Assembly: GCF_001679785.1 (NCBI RefSeq)
Contig: NZ_CP016286.1
Coordinates: 930,001 to 994,000 of the forward strand
Direction: 5' to 3'
From: Rhizobium leguminosarum
GTDB lineage: Bacteria; Pseudomonadota; Alphaproteobacteria; Rhizobiales; Rhizobiaceae
DNA length: 64,000 bases
The first letter of the stretch is position 1. Every line of letters begins with the position of its first letter. This document shows positions 48,200 to 57,753 of the stretch, one piece after another. The position numbers and the translations under genes were made by a program. Under the pieces are notes generated by a model, which saw nothing but the letters and a program-made list of their open reading frames with translations, had not been told where the DNA came from and did no database searches.

Positions 48200-48229
48200 T
48201 TGACAAAATTGGAACGTTCCAAATATTTA
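48200..48229 (+). promoter_or_regulatory. lacI operon promoter with embedded operator
   Basis: The -35 TTGACA (48200-48205) is followed by a 17-base spacer containing the operator and then ATATTT (48223-48228), or TATTTA one base on, as the -10. The ATG of lacI is about 33 bases further. A regulator bound to the spacer would occlude RNA polymerase directly, so the operon, including lacI itself, should be autorepressed. Confidence 0.75.
48209..48222. promoter_or_regulatory. proximal LacI-family operator
   Basis: TTGGAACGTTCCAA is a perfect 14-bp palindrome with a central CG, the hallmark of LacI/GalR-family operators. It fills the spacer between the -35 and -10 hexamers of the promoter for the downstream LacI gene. 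The paired site at 48102-48115 strengthens the assignment. Confidence 0.85.
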
Positions 48230-48261
48230 TCGATCGTCGACGTTGGCAGTCGGGAGGGGAA

Positions 48262-49311
48262 ATGACAAAGGCGCGGGTAACCGTCATCGATATCGCGAAG
48301 GCCGCCGGCGTCTCGAAATCGACGGTTTCGCTGGTGCTTCAGGGCTCCTCCCTGGTCAATGAGGGGACGCGGTCCAAGGTCAATGCCGTGATGCGCGAAC
48401 TGGGTTACGTCTACAATCGCGGCGCAGCCAATCTTCGACAGGCCGGCGCCAATTCGCGGATCGTCGGGGTCGTCGTCAATGACCTGACAAACAGCTTCTT
48501 TGCGGAACTGGCGGTCGGCGTCGATATGGTCGTTCAGTCGGCCGGTTTCGTGCAATTCCTGTCGAACACCAGCGAGAGCATCGACAGGCAGCGCGAGGTT
48601 GTCGCTTCGATGCGAGAACATGGCATCTCGGGGCTCATCGTGTCGCCGGCGCGCGCCACCGATGCCGCAGACTTCAAGCCGCTTGTCGCCGCGGGGATCC
48701 CTGTCGTGGTGGTCGTGCGAAACCTGCCTGGCGCCAAAGTTTCGTCCGTCGTCTCCGACAACCAGGCGGGAATGATGTCCGCCGTCAAGCACCTGGCGGA
48801 TCTCGGTCACAAGCGCATCGCTTTTCTCGGCGGCTTTCCTGACACCGCTGTCTTCGACGACCGCCTTGCCGGTTACCGAAGCGGCATGGAGGCAGCCGGG
48901 CTCGACTATCACCAAGAACTTGTCATCTCGTCCGCGCCTTCGCGCGCCGGCGGGGTGGAGGCGATCGGAAAGGCAATCGTTCTTGCCGACAAACCCACGG
49001 CAGCCGTCTGCTTCAACGATGCCGTCGCCTTCGGTGTTTGTGACGGATTGCGTGCGCGCCGTCTGGAGCCCGGCTCCGACTTCGCGGTCGTGGGTTTCGA
49101 CGACGTCATCGAGGCTCAGGCGGCGGTTCCTGCGCTTACGACGGTCTCGGTCGATCCGCAGGGCATTGGCCGCCGCGGCGCGCAGCTGCTTCTCAAGCAG
49201 ATTAATGCGGGCAAGGCCGAGGCGGAGACGGTGACAACAGCCGTTCGGCTGGTCGTTCGCGAGAGCTGCGGAGCCCGCAAGAGCGTAAAAATCGAACAGG
49301 ACTCTGAGTAA
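48262..49311 (+). CDS. LacI-family transcriptional regulator
   Basis: The 349-residue repressor has an N-terminal HTH (TVIDIAKAAGVSKSTVSLVLQG, about 7-28). A hinge helix region follows, then the periplasmic-binding-like effector domain with RIVGVVVNDLTNSFFAELAVGVD and VVGFDDV...PALTTVSVDPQGIGRRGAQLLL. The ATG at 48262 is preceded by GGGAGGGGAA. Operators sit just upstream, so it probably represses itself and the catabolic genes that follow. Its TAA overlaps the next ATG (TAATG). The inducer is unknown but should be the imported sugar or an oxidised product. Confidence 0.95.
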   Translation: MTKARVTVIDIAKAAGVSKSTVSLVLQGSSLVNEGTRSKVNAVMRELGYVYNRGAANLRQAGANSRIVGVVVNDLTNSFFAELAVGVDMVVQSAGFVQFLSNTSESIDRQREVVASMREHGISGLIVSPARATDAADFKPLVAAGIPVVVVVRNLPGAKVSSVVSDNQAGMMSAVKHLADLGHKRIAFLGGFPDTAVFDDRLAGYRSGMEAAGLDYHQELVISSAPSRAGGVEAIGKAIVLADKPTAAVCFNDAVAFGVCDGLRARRLEPGSDFAVVGFDDVIEAQAAVPALTTVSVDPQGIGRRGAQLLLKQINAGKAEAETVTTAVRLVVRESCGARKSVKIEQDSE

Positions 49312-50930
49312 TGCCCATGAAGAAGCATCTGACCCCGACTGAAGCAGCCGCGCTGATCCCGGATGGCGCCGTTGTAACGGTGTCTTCCTCGAGCGGTCTC
49401 GGTTGCCCGGACTTCATGCTGAAGGCGATTGGCGAGCGTTTCGATGCGACCGGGCATCCCCGCGATATTACCACCCTTCATCCTATCGCCGCCGGCGACA
49501 TGAGCGGCATCAAGGGCGTCGACCATATCGCCAAGAAGGGGCTGCTCAAGCGCATCATCGGCGGTTCCTATCCGTCCGGTCCATCGTCGTCAGAGCCGCC
49601 GCTGATCTGGCAAATGATCACCAACAACGAAATCCCGGCCTACAACATTCCCTCGGGTATCCTCTTCGATATTCATCGCGAGGCCGCCGCGAAGCGGCCG
49701 GGCGTCCTGACCAAGATCGGTATCGATACATTCGTCGATCCTGAACGGCAGGGTTGCGCGATGAACGGCCTGGCTTCGGAGCATCCGGTGGTCAAGCGCG
49801 TGCGCTTCGAGGGTGACGACTGGTTGTTCTTTCCCTCGATCGTCCCTGAGGTCGCCATCATCCGCGCTACCACCGCCGACGAGCGCGGCAATCTGACATA
49901 CGAACATGAAGGCGCCTATCTCGGCGGCCTCGATCAAGCGCTGGCCGCGCGCAACAACGGCGGCATCGTCATCGCGCAGGTCAAGCGGATCACCAAGGAA
50001 GGCTCGCTGAAGCCCCATGACGTCCGCGTGCCGGGAATGCTGGTCGACTATGTCATCGTCGATCCGGAACAGAAGCAGACGACGCAGACGCAATACGATC
50101 CGGCGATTTCGGGGGAGATCTTCCGCCCGCTCGATAGTTTCAGCGTTCCGGAGTTCAATGTTCAGAAAGTCATCGCGCGTCGTGTCGCGCAGGAACTGCA
50201 AGCGGGAAGCTGCGTCAATCTCGGCTTCGGCATATCGGCCAACGTGCCGCGCATCCTGCTGGAGGAAGGGCTTCACGGCGCAGTCACCTGGGTCATCGAG
50301 CAAGGCGCGGTCGGTGGCGTGCCGCTGCTCGATTTCGCCTTTGGCTGTGCGTCCAACACGGACGCCTATATGCCGTCTCCCTATCAGTTCACCTATTTCC
50401 AGGGTGCAGGCTTCGATGCGTCGCTGCTGTCCTTCCTCGAGATCGGCAAAGACGGTTCGGTCAACGTCTCCAAGCTTTCCTTCCGGCCGCATGTGACGGC
50501 GGGCGCCGGAGGCTTCGTCGACATCACGGCGCGGGCGAGGAAGATCGTCTTCTCAGGCATGTTCAACGCCGGAGCGAAGCTTTCGATCGCCTATGGCGCT
50601 CTTCTCATCGAGAAGGAAGGCAAGCTGAAGAAGCTCGTGAACGAGGTCGAACATGTCACCTTCAGCGGCAGGCGCGCGATCGAGCAGGGGCAGGACATCA
50701 CCTATGTCACCGAGCGGTGCGTGATGAAGCTGACGCCCGACGGCGTCGTCCTCACCGAGATCGCGCCCGGCGTCGATCTCCAGGCCCACATCCTCGATCA
50801 GTCGGAGTTTCCGCTGATCGTGGCGCCCGGCCTGAAGGTCATGGACGCCGCGCTTTTCCGGGAAACAAACATCGGTCTGTCGCTTCCAGAAAAGAAGGCA
50901 CGGACGCTGGAGGGCAGCTTCCATGGCTAG
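49311..50930 (+). CDS. acyl-CoA:acetate/3-ketoacid CoA-transferase
   Basis: The 539-residue protein fuses alpha-like (1 to about 270) and beta-like (about 285-530) halves, as in E. coli YdiF. The catalytic glutamate is E330 in VIEQGAVGG, which forms the glutamyl-CoA intermediate. GLGCPDFMLKAIGERF near the N terminus contributes to the CoA site. It activates a free carboxylic or 3-keto acid at the expense of acetyl- or succinyl-CoA. Start overlaps the lacI stop by one base, with AGGA upstream. The last eight bases overlap the enoyl-CoA hydratase gene. The exact acid is unknown. Confidence 0.92.
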   Translation: MPMKKHLTPTEAAALIPDGAVVTVSSSSGLGCPDFMLKAIGERFDATGHPRDITTLHPIAAGDMSGIKGVDHIAKKGLLKRIIGGSYPSGPSSSEPPLIWQMITNNEIPAYNIPSGILFDIHREAAAKRPGVLTKIGIDTFVDPERQGCAMNGLASEHPVVKRVRFEGDDWLFFPSIVPEVAIIRATTADERGNLTYEHEGAYLGGLDQALAARNNGGIVIAQVKRITKEGSLKPHDVRVPGMLVDYVIVDPEQKQTTQTQYDPAISGEIFRPLDSFSVPEFNVQKVIARRVAQELQAGSCVNLGFGISANVPRILLEEGLHGAVTWVIEQGAVGGVPLLDFAFGCASNTDAYMPSPYQFTYFQGAGFDASLLSFLEIGKDGSVNVSKLSFRPHVTAGAGGFVDITARARKIVFSGMFNAGAKLSIAYGALLIEKEGKLKKLVNEVEHVTFSGRRAIEQGQDITYVTERCVMKLTPDGVVLTEIAPGVDLQAHILDQSEFPLIVAPGLKVMDAALFRETNIGLSLPEKKARTLEGSFHG

Positions 50931-51702
50931 CGGAACCGTTAGAATTGACGTCGATGGACATGTTGCGACGCTGACGATTTCTCGTCCGGAAAAGCTGAAC
51001 GCACTCGATCTCGATATGCTGAAAGCGTTGGCGGACGCGGCCGACGCGGTAGAGGCGAACGCAAATGTGCGCGCTGCCATTCTCACCGGCGAAGGAAAGG
51101 GCTTTTCAGCCGGAGGCGATATCAAGGCCTGGGGCGGAATGTTGCCTCAGGAGTTCGGTCATCTCTGGGTTCGGCATGGCCACCGTATCTTCGAAAGACT
51201 GGCGACGCTCCGGATGCCGCTGATCGCGGCTCTGAACGGCCACGCCCTCGGAGGAGGGCTAGAGCTTGCAGGGGTTGCGGACATTCGCCTTGCAGAGGAA
51301 CAGATCAAGATCGGCCTGCCGGAGACCGGCCTTGGCATGGTACCGGGCTGGTCCGGGACCCAGCGTCTTGTGCGCCGGTTCGGGGCGCAGGCCGTCCGGC
51401 GCATGGCCTTGGGCGGCGAGATATTCACCGCCGAGGAGGCACGCCTGCTCGGGATCGTAGACGCGGTTGTTCCCACAGGAAACGCGCTTGCGGCCGCCCG
51501 GGAATATGCGCAGCGGATCGCCGCAAGGGGGCCGGCTGCGACCGAGATCGCGAAATTGATGATCGCATCGGCAAACGGCGAAGACAATGGAACCGCGGTC
51601 GAAGCCCTGGGCTCGATCCTCGCTGCGAAGACCGGCGATCTGAAGGAGGGCGTCGCATCTTTCAGCGAGAAGCGCCCGGCAACGTTCAAGGGAGAATGGT
51701 AA
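50923..51702 (+). CDS. enoyl-CoA hydratase/isomerase family protein
   Basis: The 259-residue crotonase-fold protein has the oxyanion-hole segments FSAGGDIKAWGG (about 61-72) and NGHALGGGLELAGVADI (about 105-121). A glutamate in LPETGLGMVPGWSGTQRL aligns with a crotonase catalytic Glu; the first crotonase Glu region reads GLELAGVAD. It hydrates or isomerises an enoyl-CoA, or hydrolyses a CoA ester; crotonase members vary. It overlaps the CoA-transferase gene by eight bases and the dehydrogenase start by one, so the three are translated as a unit. Confidence 0.92.
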   Translation: MASGTVRIDVDGHVATLTISRPEKLNALDLDMLKALADAADAVEANANVRAAILTGEGKGFSAGGDIKAWGGMLPQEFGHLWVRHGHRIFERLATLRMPLIAALNGHALGGGLELAGVADIRLAEEQIKIGLPETGLGMVPGWSGTQRLVRRFGAQAVRRMALGGEIFTAEEARLLGIVDAVVPTGNALAAAREYAQRIAARGPAATEIAKLMIASANGEDNGTAVEALGSILAAKTGDLKEGVASFSEKRPATFKGEW

Positions 51703-53222
51703 TGACGGTTCTCGTCAACCCCACCGCGCTCAGCGACCACAAAGCGCGTGATTTCAAGATGCTCATCGACGGCAAATGGGAGGCAGGGAGCTCCGATCCG
51801 ATCGAGCGAGTCGCGCCAAGCCATGGTGTCGTGATCAGCCGGTTTCCGACCGGCAGCAAGAGGGACGCCGAGCGTGCGATTTCCGCGGCACGCAAGGCTT
51901 TCGATCTTGGGCCGTGGCCCCGAATGACCGCTGCCGAACGTTCCGCGATCCTGCTCAAGGCGGCCGATCTGATCGCAGCGCGCGCAGAGGAGCTGGCATT
52001 TCTCGATGCTATCGAGGCAGGAAAGCCGATCACACAGGTGCGGGGAGAAATTGCAGGCTCCGTTGACATATGGCGCTATGCGGCGGCTCTTGCCCGCGAC
52101 CTTCACGGTGAAAGCTACAACACGCTCGGCGACGGCACGCTCGGCGTCGTCTTGCGCGAAGCGATCGGCGTAGTGTCGATCATCACGCCTTGGAACTTTC
52201 CGTTCCTGATCGTCGGCCAGAAGCTGCCATTCGCCTTGGCCGCTGGTTGCACGACCGTCGTCAAGCCCTCCGAACTGACCTCAGGATCGACGCTGGTGCT
52301 GGGAGAGATCCTGCAGGAGGCAGGCATTCCGGATGGCGTCGTCAACATTGTCACCGGTACGGGACCCGAGGTCGGCGCGGTCATGACGTCGCATCCCGGC
52401 GTCGACATGGTGTCCTTCACCGGCTCGACCGGCGTCGGAAAGCTGACCATGTCGAATGCCGCACAGACGCTGAAAAAGGTCTCGCTGGAACTGGGTGGGA
52501 AGAACCCGCAGATCGTGTTCCCGGATGCCGATCTCGATGCATTCATCGATGCCGCGGTCTTCGGCGCATACTTCAACGCCGGCGAGTGCTGCAACGCCGG
52601 CTCGCGGTTGATCCTTCACAAGTCAATCGCTTCCGATGTCGTCAAGCGGATCGCCGAGCTGTCGAAGGCGGTGAAGGTCGGCGACCCGCTCGATCCCTCG
52701 ACGCAGGTCGGCGCCATCATCACGCCTGAGCATCTGGAGAAGATATCGGGATACGTCACCGGCGCGAGGAGCAGCGGTGCCCGGGTCTCACATGGCGGCG
52801 AGACGCTCGATCTCGGCATGGGGCAGTTCATGTCGCCGACGATCCTCGAAGAGGTCACCCCTGATATGGCCGTGGCGCGCGAGGAAGTCTTTGGCCCGGT
52901 GCTTTCGGTGCTGACATTCGAGACGTCAGCCGAAGCGATCAGGATTGCGAATTCCATCGACTACGGCCTGTCAGCCGGTATCTGGAGCCGCGATTTCGAC
53001 ACGTGCCTGACGATCGGCCGGTCGGTGCGGGCGGGGACGGTCTGGATGAACACCTTTATGGATGGTGCTTCGGAACTTCCCTTCGGCGGTTACAAGCAAA
53101 GCGGCCTCGGCCGTGAGCTCGGCCGCCATGCGGTCGAAGACTACACCGAGACCAAGACGCTCAACATGCATATCGGCAAACGCACCAGCTGGTGGATGCC
53201 GCAGACGGAAAAGCCGGCTTAG
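51702..53222 (+). CDS. NAD(P)-dependent aldehyde dehydrogenase
   Basis: The 506-residue enzyme oxidises an aldehyde to the acid. ITPWNFPFL (about 161-169) and FTGSTGVGK bind the cofactor, E263 (LELGGKNPQ) is the general base, and C297 in NAGECC is the likely nucleophile. I chose ATG 51702, which overlaps the hydratase TAA (TAATG) with GGGAGA upstream; ATG 51696 is two codons longer. It is most like betaine- and lactaldehyde-type dehydrogenases, but the substrate should follow from the operon. An 88-bp gap with hairpins separates it from the transporter genes. Confidence 0.93.
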   Translation: MTVLVNPTALSDHKARDFKMLIDGKWEAGSSDPIERVAPSHGVVISRFPTGSKRDAERAISAARKAFDLGPWPRMTAAERSAILLKAADLIAARAEELAFLDAIEAGKPITQVRGEIAGSVDIWRYAAALARDLHGESYNTLGDGTLGVVLREAIGVVSIITPWNFPFLIVGQKLPFALAAGCTTVVKPSELTSGSTLVLGEILQEAGIPDGVVNIVTGTGPEVGAVMTSHPGVDMVSFTGSTGVGKLTMSNAAQTLKKVSLELGGKNPQIVFPDADLDAFIDAAVFGAYFNAGECCNAGSRLILHKSIASDVVKRIAELSKAVKVGDPLDPSTQVGAIITPEHLEKISGYVTGARSSGARVSHGGETLDLGMGQFMSPTILEEVTPDMAVAREEVFGPVLSVLTFETSAEAIRIANSIDYGLSAGIWSRDFDTCLTIGRSVRAGTVWMNTFMDGASELPFGGYKQSGLGRELGRHAVEDYTETKTLNMHIGKRTSWWMPQTEKPA

Positions 53223-53261
53223 CCGGCGGCCGAACTACGCCCGAGGAGGGCGGGTGATTGG

Positions 53262-53280
53262 TGCGGGAATAGGTCCCGCA
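53262..53280 (+). promoter_or_regulatory. hairpin upstream of the binding-protein gene
   Basis: TGCGGGA (53262-53268) pairs with TCCCGCA (53274-53280) around ATAGG, 30 bases before the binding-protein start. It may mark an mRNA processing point that allows higher expression of the binding protein than of the enzymes upstream. Confidence 0.4.
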
Positions 53281-53310
53281 TCCTCCAAGATGGAACTGGG
53301 AGGTTCTTCG

Positions 53311-54573
53311 ATGAATAGGTTTCTGACTACGACTGCAATGATCGCATTGGCTCTGGCCGGCGCCAGCGTGTCCGCCCAAGCCGCTGACGTGAAGGAAGTG
53401 CAGATGCTGCACTGGTGGACGTCAGGCGGCGAGGCAGCGGCACTGAACGTATTGAAGGAGGATCTTTCCAAGGAAGGTTTTGCCTGGAAGGATGTTCCGG
53501 TTGCCGGCGGTGGCGGCGATGCGGCGATGACGGCGCTGAAGGCGATGGTGGCGGCAGGCACCTATCCGACGGCCTCGCAGATGCTCGGCTATACCGTGCT
53601 CGATTATGCTCAGGCCGGCGTCATGGGCGACCTGACGGAGACGGCCAAGAAGGAAGGCTGGGACAAGTCGGTTCCGGCGGCCCTGCAGAAGTTCTCGGTC
53701 TATGACGGCAAGTGGGTTGCAGCCCCGGTCAACGTCCACTCGGTCAACTGGCTGTGGATCAACAAGGCGGTGATGGACAAGATCGGCGGCACTCAGCCGA
53801 AGACCTTCGAGGAGCTGATCGCGCTGCTCGACAAGGCCAAGGCTGCCGGCGTCATCCCGCTGGCACTCGGCGGCCAGAACTGGCAGGAAGCGACGATGTT
53901 CGATTCCATCGTGCTGTCGACCGGCGGGCCGGAGTTCTACAAGAAGGCCTTCAACGACCTCGACGATGAATCGCTGAAGTCCGACACGATGAAGAAGTCC
54001 TTCGATAATCTGGCGACGATCATCAAATATGTCGACCCGAACTTCTCGGGCCGCGACTGGAATCTGGCGACCGCCATGGTCATCAAGGGTGACGCGCTGT
54101 TGCAGGTGATGGGCGACTGGGCCAAGGGGGAATTCGTCGCCGCCAAGAAGACGCCGGACACCGACTTCCTGTGCTACCGCTTCCCGGGCACCGACGGCAG
54201 CGTGGTCTACAACTCCGACATGTTCGGCATGTTCAACGTCCCCGACGACCGCAAGGCGGCCCAGGTGGCGCTGGCAACGGCAACGCTGTCGAAGAGCTTC
54301 CAGTCGGCCTTCAACGTCGTCAAGGGTTCGGTGCCGGCCCGTACCGACGTTCCCGATACCGACTTCGATGCCTGCGGCAAGAAGGGTATCGCCGATCTGA
54401 AGGCAGCCAACGAAGGCGGCACGCTGTTCGGCTCGCTGGCGCAAGGTTACGGCGCACCGCCTGCCATCGCCAATGCCTATAAGGATGTCGTCTCGAAGTT
54501 CGTCCATGGCCAGATCAAGACCTCCGACGAAGCCGTCAAGCAGCTCGTCCAGGCGATCGACGACGCCCGCTGA
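53311..54573 (+). CDS. sugar ABC transporter substrate-binding protein
   Basis: The 420-residue periplasmic protein has a signal peptide (MNRFLTTT, hydrophobic core, cleavage after SAQA near 24). The mature part starts [28 protein letters not shown], the pattern of glucose/mannose-type binding proteins such as Gts[18 protein letters not shown] and [16 protein letters not shown] are ligand-site regions in that family. The ATG follows TGGGAGG. It delivers the substrate to the permeases encoded next. A hairpin on each side suggests elevated, protected mRNA for this gene. Confidence 0.95.
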   Translation: MNRFLTTTAMIALALAGASVSAQAADVKEVQMLHWWTSGGEAAALNVLKEDLSKEGFAWKDVPVAGGGGDAAMTALKAMVAAGTYPTASQMLGYTVLDYAQAGVMGDLTETAKKEGWDKSVPAALQKFSVYDGKWVAAPVNVHSVNWLWINKAVMDKIGGTQPKTFEELIALLDKAKAAGVIPLALGGQNWQEATMFDSIVLSTGGPEFYKKAFNDLDDESLKSDTMKKSFDNLATIIKYVDPNFSGRDWNLATAMVIKGDALLQVMGDWAKGEFVAAKKTPDTDFLCYRFPGTDGSVVYNSDMFGMFNVPDDRKAAQVALATATLSKSFQSAFNVVKGSVPARTDVPDTDFDACGKKGIADLKAANEGGTLFGSLAQGYGAPPAIANAYKDVVSKFVHGQIKTSDEAVKQLVQAIDDAR

Positions 54574-54592
54574 GACCATTTGTGATGACAAT

Positions 54593-54618
54593 GCTTCCCC
54601 GCCTGCTGGCGGGGAAGC
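54593..54618 (+). promoter_or_regulatory. perfect stem-loop after the binding-protein gene
   Basis: GCTTCCCCGCC (54593-54603) pairs perfectly with GGCGGGGAAGC (54608-54618) around TGCT, without a U-tract. Such hairpins after binding-protein genes typically protect the upstream mRNA and reduce permease expression. Confidence 0.65.
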
Positions 54619-54633
54619 TTCAGGCTCCACGCC

Positions 54634-54684
54634 GATCATGCAGGGATGATCATGCGGGGCCGATTGCCCGGACGATCATGCAGG
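54634..54684. repeat. three short direct repeats GATCATGCRGG
   Basis: GATCATGCAGG (54634-54644), GATCATGCGGG (54648-54658) and GATCATGCAGG (54674-54684) lie between the binding-protein hairpin and the first permease start. The last copy adjoins the ribosome-binding site. No known function. Confidence 0.5.
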
Positions 54685-54700
54685 CAGGAGATGACATTCC

Positions 54701-55654
54701 ATGAGCACCGTTGCGACCACCGATCCGGTTCTGACGCCGAGGCAATCGACGGGGGTCTCGTTGAGGGGCCGGCTGCAGGATGCGCTGCCGAAGATCGTGC
54801 TGGCGCCGAGCTTCGTCATCACCATCATCTTCGTCTACGGCTTCATCGTCTGGACGGCCTATCTGTCGTTTACCAATTCCAAGACATTCCCCTCCTATGC
54901 GCTGACCGGGGCACGCGCCTATCAACGGCTGTGGCGCTGGACCTTCGAGAGCGATCCGCCGTCTTCCTGGTACACCTCGATCACCAACATGGCGATCTTC
55001 GGCTTCCTCTATATCGGCATCTGCCTGGCGCTCGGTCTGTTCCTCGCCATCCTGCTCGACCAGAAGATCCGCGGTGAGAGCGTGTTGCGGCCGATCTTCC
55101 TCTATCCGATGGCGCTCTCCTTCATCGTGACAGGCGTTGCCTGGAAATGGTTCCTCGATCCCGGCCTCGGGCTGGAACAGACGCTGCACCATTTTGGCTG
55201 GACGAGCTTCCACTTCGACTGGATCAAGAACAAGGACTTCGTCATCTACACCGTCGTCATCGCCGGTGTCTGGCAGGCATCCGGCTTCGTCATGGCGATG
55301 TTCCTGGCGGGGCTGCGCGGCATCGACGGCGAGATCATGAAGGCGGCCCAGATCGACGGCGCCTCGCCATTCCAGCTCTATCGCCGCATCGTCATCCCGC
55401 TGCTGCGGCCGATCTTTCTCTCCGCCTTCATCGTGCTCGCCCATATGGCGATCAAGTCCTACGACCTGGTGGTGGCGCTGACCTCGGGCGGCCCCGGCGG
55501 CTCGGCCTGGCTGCCGTCGAACTTCATGTATGAATATACCTTCAAGCGCAACGAGATGGCCGTCGGCTCGGCCAGCGCCATCATCATGCTGATGACGATC
55601 TCGGCGATCATCGTCCCCTATCTCTATTCCGAACTGAAGGAGAAGGCGCGATGA
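54701..55654 (+). CDS. sugar ABC transporter permease (inner subunit 1)
   Basis: The 317-residue polytopic protein has about six membrane helices starting with KIVLAPSFVITIIFVYGFIVW. The EAA loop EIMKAAQIDGASPFQLYRRIVIPLL (about 225-249) contacts the ATPase. It is of the MalF/GtsB type without the large periplasmic loop of MalF. AGGAGATGACATTCC precedes the ATG. It overlaps the second permease by four bases (ATGA). Confidence 0.94.
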   Translation: MSTVATTDPVLTPRQSTGVSLRGRLQDALPKIVLAPSFVITIIFVYGFIVWTAYLSFTNSKTFPSYALTGARAYQRLWRWTFESDPPSSWYTSITNMAIFGFLYIGICLALGLFLAILLDQKIRGESVLRPIFLYPMALSFIVTGVAWKWFLDPGLGLEQTLHHFGWTSFHFDWIKNKDFVIYTVVIAGVWQASGFVMAMFLAGLRGIDGEIMKAAQIDGASPFQLYRRIVIPLLRPIFLSAFIVLAHMAIKSYDLVVALTSGGPGGSAWLPSNFMYEYTFKRNEMAVGSASAIIMLMTISAIIVPYLYSELKEKAR

Positions 55655-56619
55655 GCAGCGTGACCTCTCCGATAGCAGCCTCGGCAACGCTGCCGCAGAC
55701 CAGCGACAGCAGGAACAACAACACCCGCTGGATCGGCCGCACCGTCATCTACGGCCTGCTGCTGATCTTTGCCGTCCTCTACCTGATGCCGCTCTTCGTC
55801 ATGCTGACGACCTCGTTCAAGACCATGGACGAGATCCAGGGCGGCAACATGCTGGCGCTGCCGCAATCGCCGACCTTCGATCCCTGGATCAAGGCCTGGG
55901 GCGAGACCTGCGTCGGGCTCACCTGCGCCGGCATCAAGGGCTACTTCTGGAACTCGATCAAGATGGTGGTGCCGGCTGTCGCGATCTCCACCATCATGGG
56001 GGCGCTGAACGGTTATGTGCTGACCAAGTGGCGCTTTCCCGGCCACACGCTGGTGTTCGGGCTGATGCTGTTTGCCTGCTTCATCCCGTTCCAGTCGGTG
56101 CTGTTGCCGATGGCAACGATCCTCGGCTCGCTCGGCCGCTTCGGTATGACGCTGCAGAACGCCATGGGCTGGAACTTCGGCTTCGGCAATCCGACGATCA
56201 ATCTGGTCTTCGTGCATGTCGTCTATGGCCTCGGCTTCACGACGCTGTTCTTCCGCAATTTCTACGAGGCCTTTCCGACCGAGCTGGTCAGGGCCGCCCA
56301 GGTCGATGGCGCCAGCTTCTTCCAGATCTTCCGCCGCATCATGCTGCCGAACTCGCTGCCGATCATCGTCGTCACGGTGATCTACCAGTTCACCAATATC
56401 TGGAACGACTTCCTGTTTGCGTCTGCCTATGCCGGCACCGGCGAATCCATGCCGATGACGGTGGCGCTGAACAATGTCGTCAACACCTCGACGGGCGTCG
56501 TCGAATACAATGTCAACATGGCGGCTGCGATGATCGCCGCCGTGCCGACGCTCATCGTCTATATCCTCGCCGGCCGCTACTTCGTGCGCGGTCTGATGGC
56601 GGGCGCTGTCAAAGGGTAA
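55651..56619 (+). CDS. sugar ABC transporter permease (inner subunit 2)
   Basis: The 322-residue MalG/GtsC-type permease starts with a polar cytoplasmic tail and a helix VIYGLLLIFAVLYLMPLFVML. The EAA loop reads ELVRAAQVDGASFFQIFRRIMLPNS (about 220-244). A segment of about 25 residues with ETCVGLTCAGIKGYFWNSI forms a longer first periplasmic loop, as in GtsC-type transporters. The ATPase gene follows by three bases. Confidence 0.94.
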   Translation: MSSVTSPIAASATLPQTSDSRNNNTRWIGRTVIYGLLLIFAVLYLMPLFVMLTTSFKTMDEIQGGNMLALPQSPTFDPWIKAWGETCVGLTCAGIKGYFWNSIKMVVPAVAISTIMGALNGYVLTKWRFPGHTLVFGLMLFACFIPFQSVLLPMATILGSLGRFGMTLQNAMGWNFGFGNPTINLVFVHVVYGLGFTTLFFRNFYEAFPTELVRAAQVDGASFFQIFRRIMLPNSLPIIVVTVIYQFTNIWNDFLFASAYAGTGESMPMTVALNNVVNTSTGVVEYNVNMAAAMIAAVPTLIVYILAGRYFVRGLMAGAVKG

Positions 56620-56622
56620 TCC

Positions 56623-57738
56623 ATGGCCTTCCTCGAAATCTCCGGTCTCAAAAAGCGCTTCGGCGCCGTCGACATTCTCAAGGGGATCGACCTCGAACTC
56701 GAAAAGGGCGGCTTTCTCGTGCTGGTCGGCCCGTCCGGCTGCGGCAAGTCCACCCTGCTCAACACCATTGCCGGGCTGGAGACGATCACCTCTGGCGATA
56801 TCCGGATCGACGGGCGCGACATCAGCGGCCTGCATCCCTCCAAGCGCGACATCGCCATGGTGTTCCAGTCCTATGCGCTCTATCTGAACATGACGGTGGC
56901 GGGCAACATCGCCTTCGGCATGGAGATCCGCGGCGTGCCGAAGGAGGAGCGTGCCAGGGCGATCGCCCAGGTCTCCGACATGCTGCAGATCGGCCATCTG
57001 CTCGACCGCAAGCCGAGCCAGCTCTCCGGCGGCCAGCGCCAGCGTGTCGCCATGGGCAGGGCCTTGGTGCGCAATCCGCAGGTCTTCCTGTTCGACGAGC
57101 CGCTCTCCAATCTCGATGCCAAGCTGCGGGTCGACATGCGCACCGAGATCAAGCGGCTGCATCAGCGCATGGGCACCACCTTCGTCTATGTCACCCATGA
57201 CCAGATCGAGGCGATGACGCTGGCGACCAAGATCGCCGTGCTGAAGGACGGCGTGCTGCAGCAGTTCGGCACGCCGGCCGAGATCTATAACAGCCCTTCC
57301 AACATCTTCGTCGCCGACTTCATGGGATCGCCGGCGATGAACCTCTTGACCGCCACCGTCGAGAACGGCGCCGGCGGGCTGGAAGTCTCGCTGGAGCGGC
57401 CGAATGCCGCCCCGCTGAGATTGCCGGTCATATCAGGCAATGACGGCCTGACTGCCTATACCGGCAAACAGGTGATCTTCGGCATCCGGCCGGAGGCGCT
57501 AACCGATCCCGATGGCGCCGACCGCAAGGCGCGCTCGCTGACCGAGGGCGACTGCCTGATCGAGGTGGTCGAACCGGCAGGCTCCGACACCTTCGCCGTC
57601 ACCAAGCTCGGCGGCAAATCCGTCGTCGCCCGCCTGCGCGCCGATACCGGCATCGCTCCCGGACAAAACACCCGCCTCGCCTTCAATCTCGATAAGGCCG
57701 TCTTCTTCGATCCGGACACACAGGCGCGGATCGCTTGA
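56623..57738 (+). CDS. sugar ABC transporter ATP-binding protein
   Basis: The 371-residue ATPase is of the MalK/UgpC/MsmK type. Walker A is GPSGCGKST (36-44), Q-loop VFQSYALY, signature LSGGQRQRVAMGRAL, Walker B VFLFDEPLSNLDAKLR, and H-loop VTHDQ. A C-terminal regulatory OB-type domain begins near 235 (NIFVADFMGSPAMNLL) and is of normal length. It energises the importer formed with the two preceding permeases. GMC gene 57754 follows by 15 bp. Confidence 0.96.
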   Translation: MAFLEISGLKKRFGAVDILKGIDLELEKGGFLVLVGPSGCGKSTLLNTIAGLETITSGDIRIDGRDISGLHPSKRDIAMVFQSYALYLNMTVAGNIAFGMEIRGVPKEERARAIAQVSDMLQIGHLLDRKPSQLSGGQRQRVAMGRALVRNPQVFLFDEPLSNLDAKLRVDMRTEIKRLHQRMGTTFVYVTHDQIEAMTLATKIAVLKDGVLQQFGTPAEIYNSPSNIFVADFMGSPAMNLLTATVENGAGGLEVSLERPNAAPLRLPVISGNDGLTAYTGKQVIFGIRPEALTDPDGADRKARSLTEGDCLIEVVEPAGSDTFAVTKLGGKSVVARLRADTGIAPGQNTRLAFNLDKAVFFDPDTQARIA

Positions 57739-57753
57739 GGGCCAGGTGCTAAC

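Noticed and set aside
55624-57198. Open frame (524 codons) antisense to the second permease and ATPase
   Set aside because: The translation is rich in His, Asp and Arg with repeats of ADR/DRH type, characteristic of antisense frames in GC-rich genes; the sense genes are certain.
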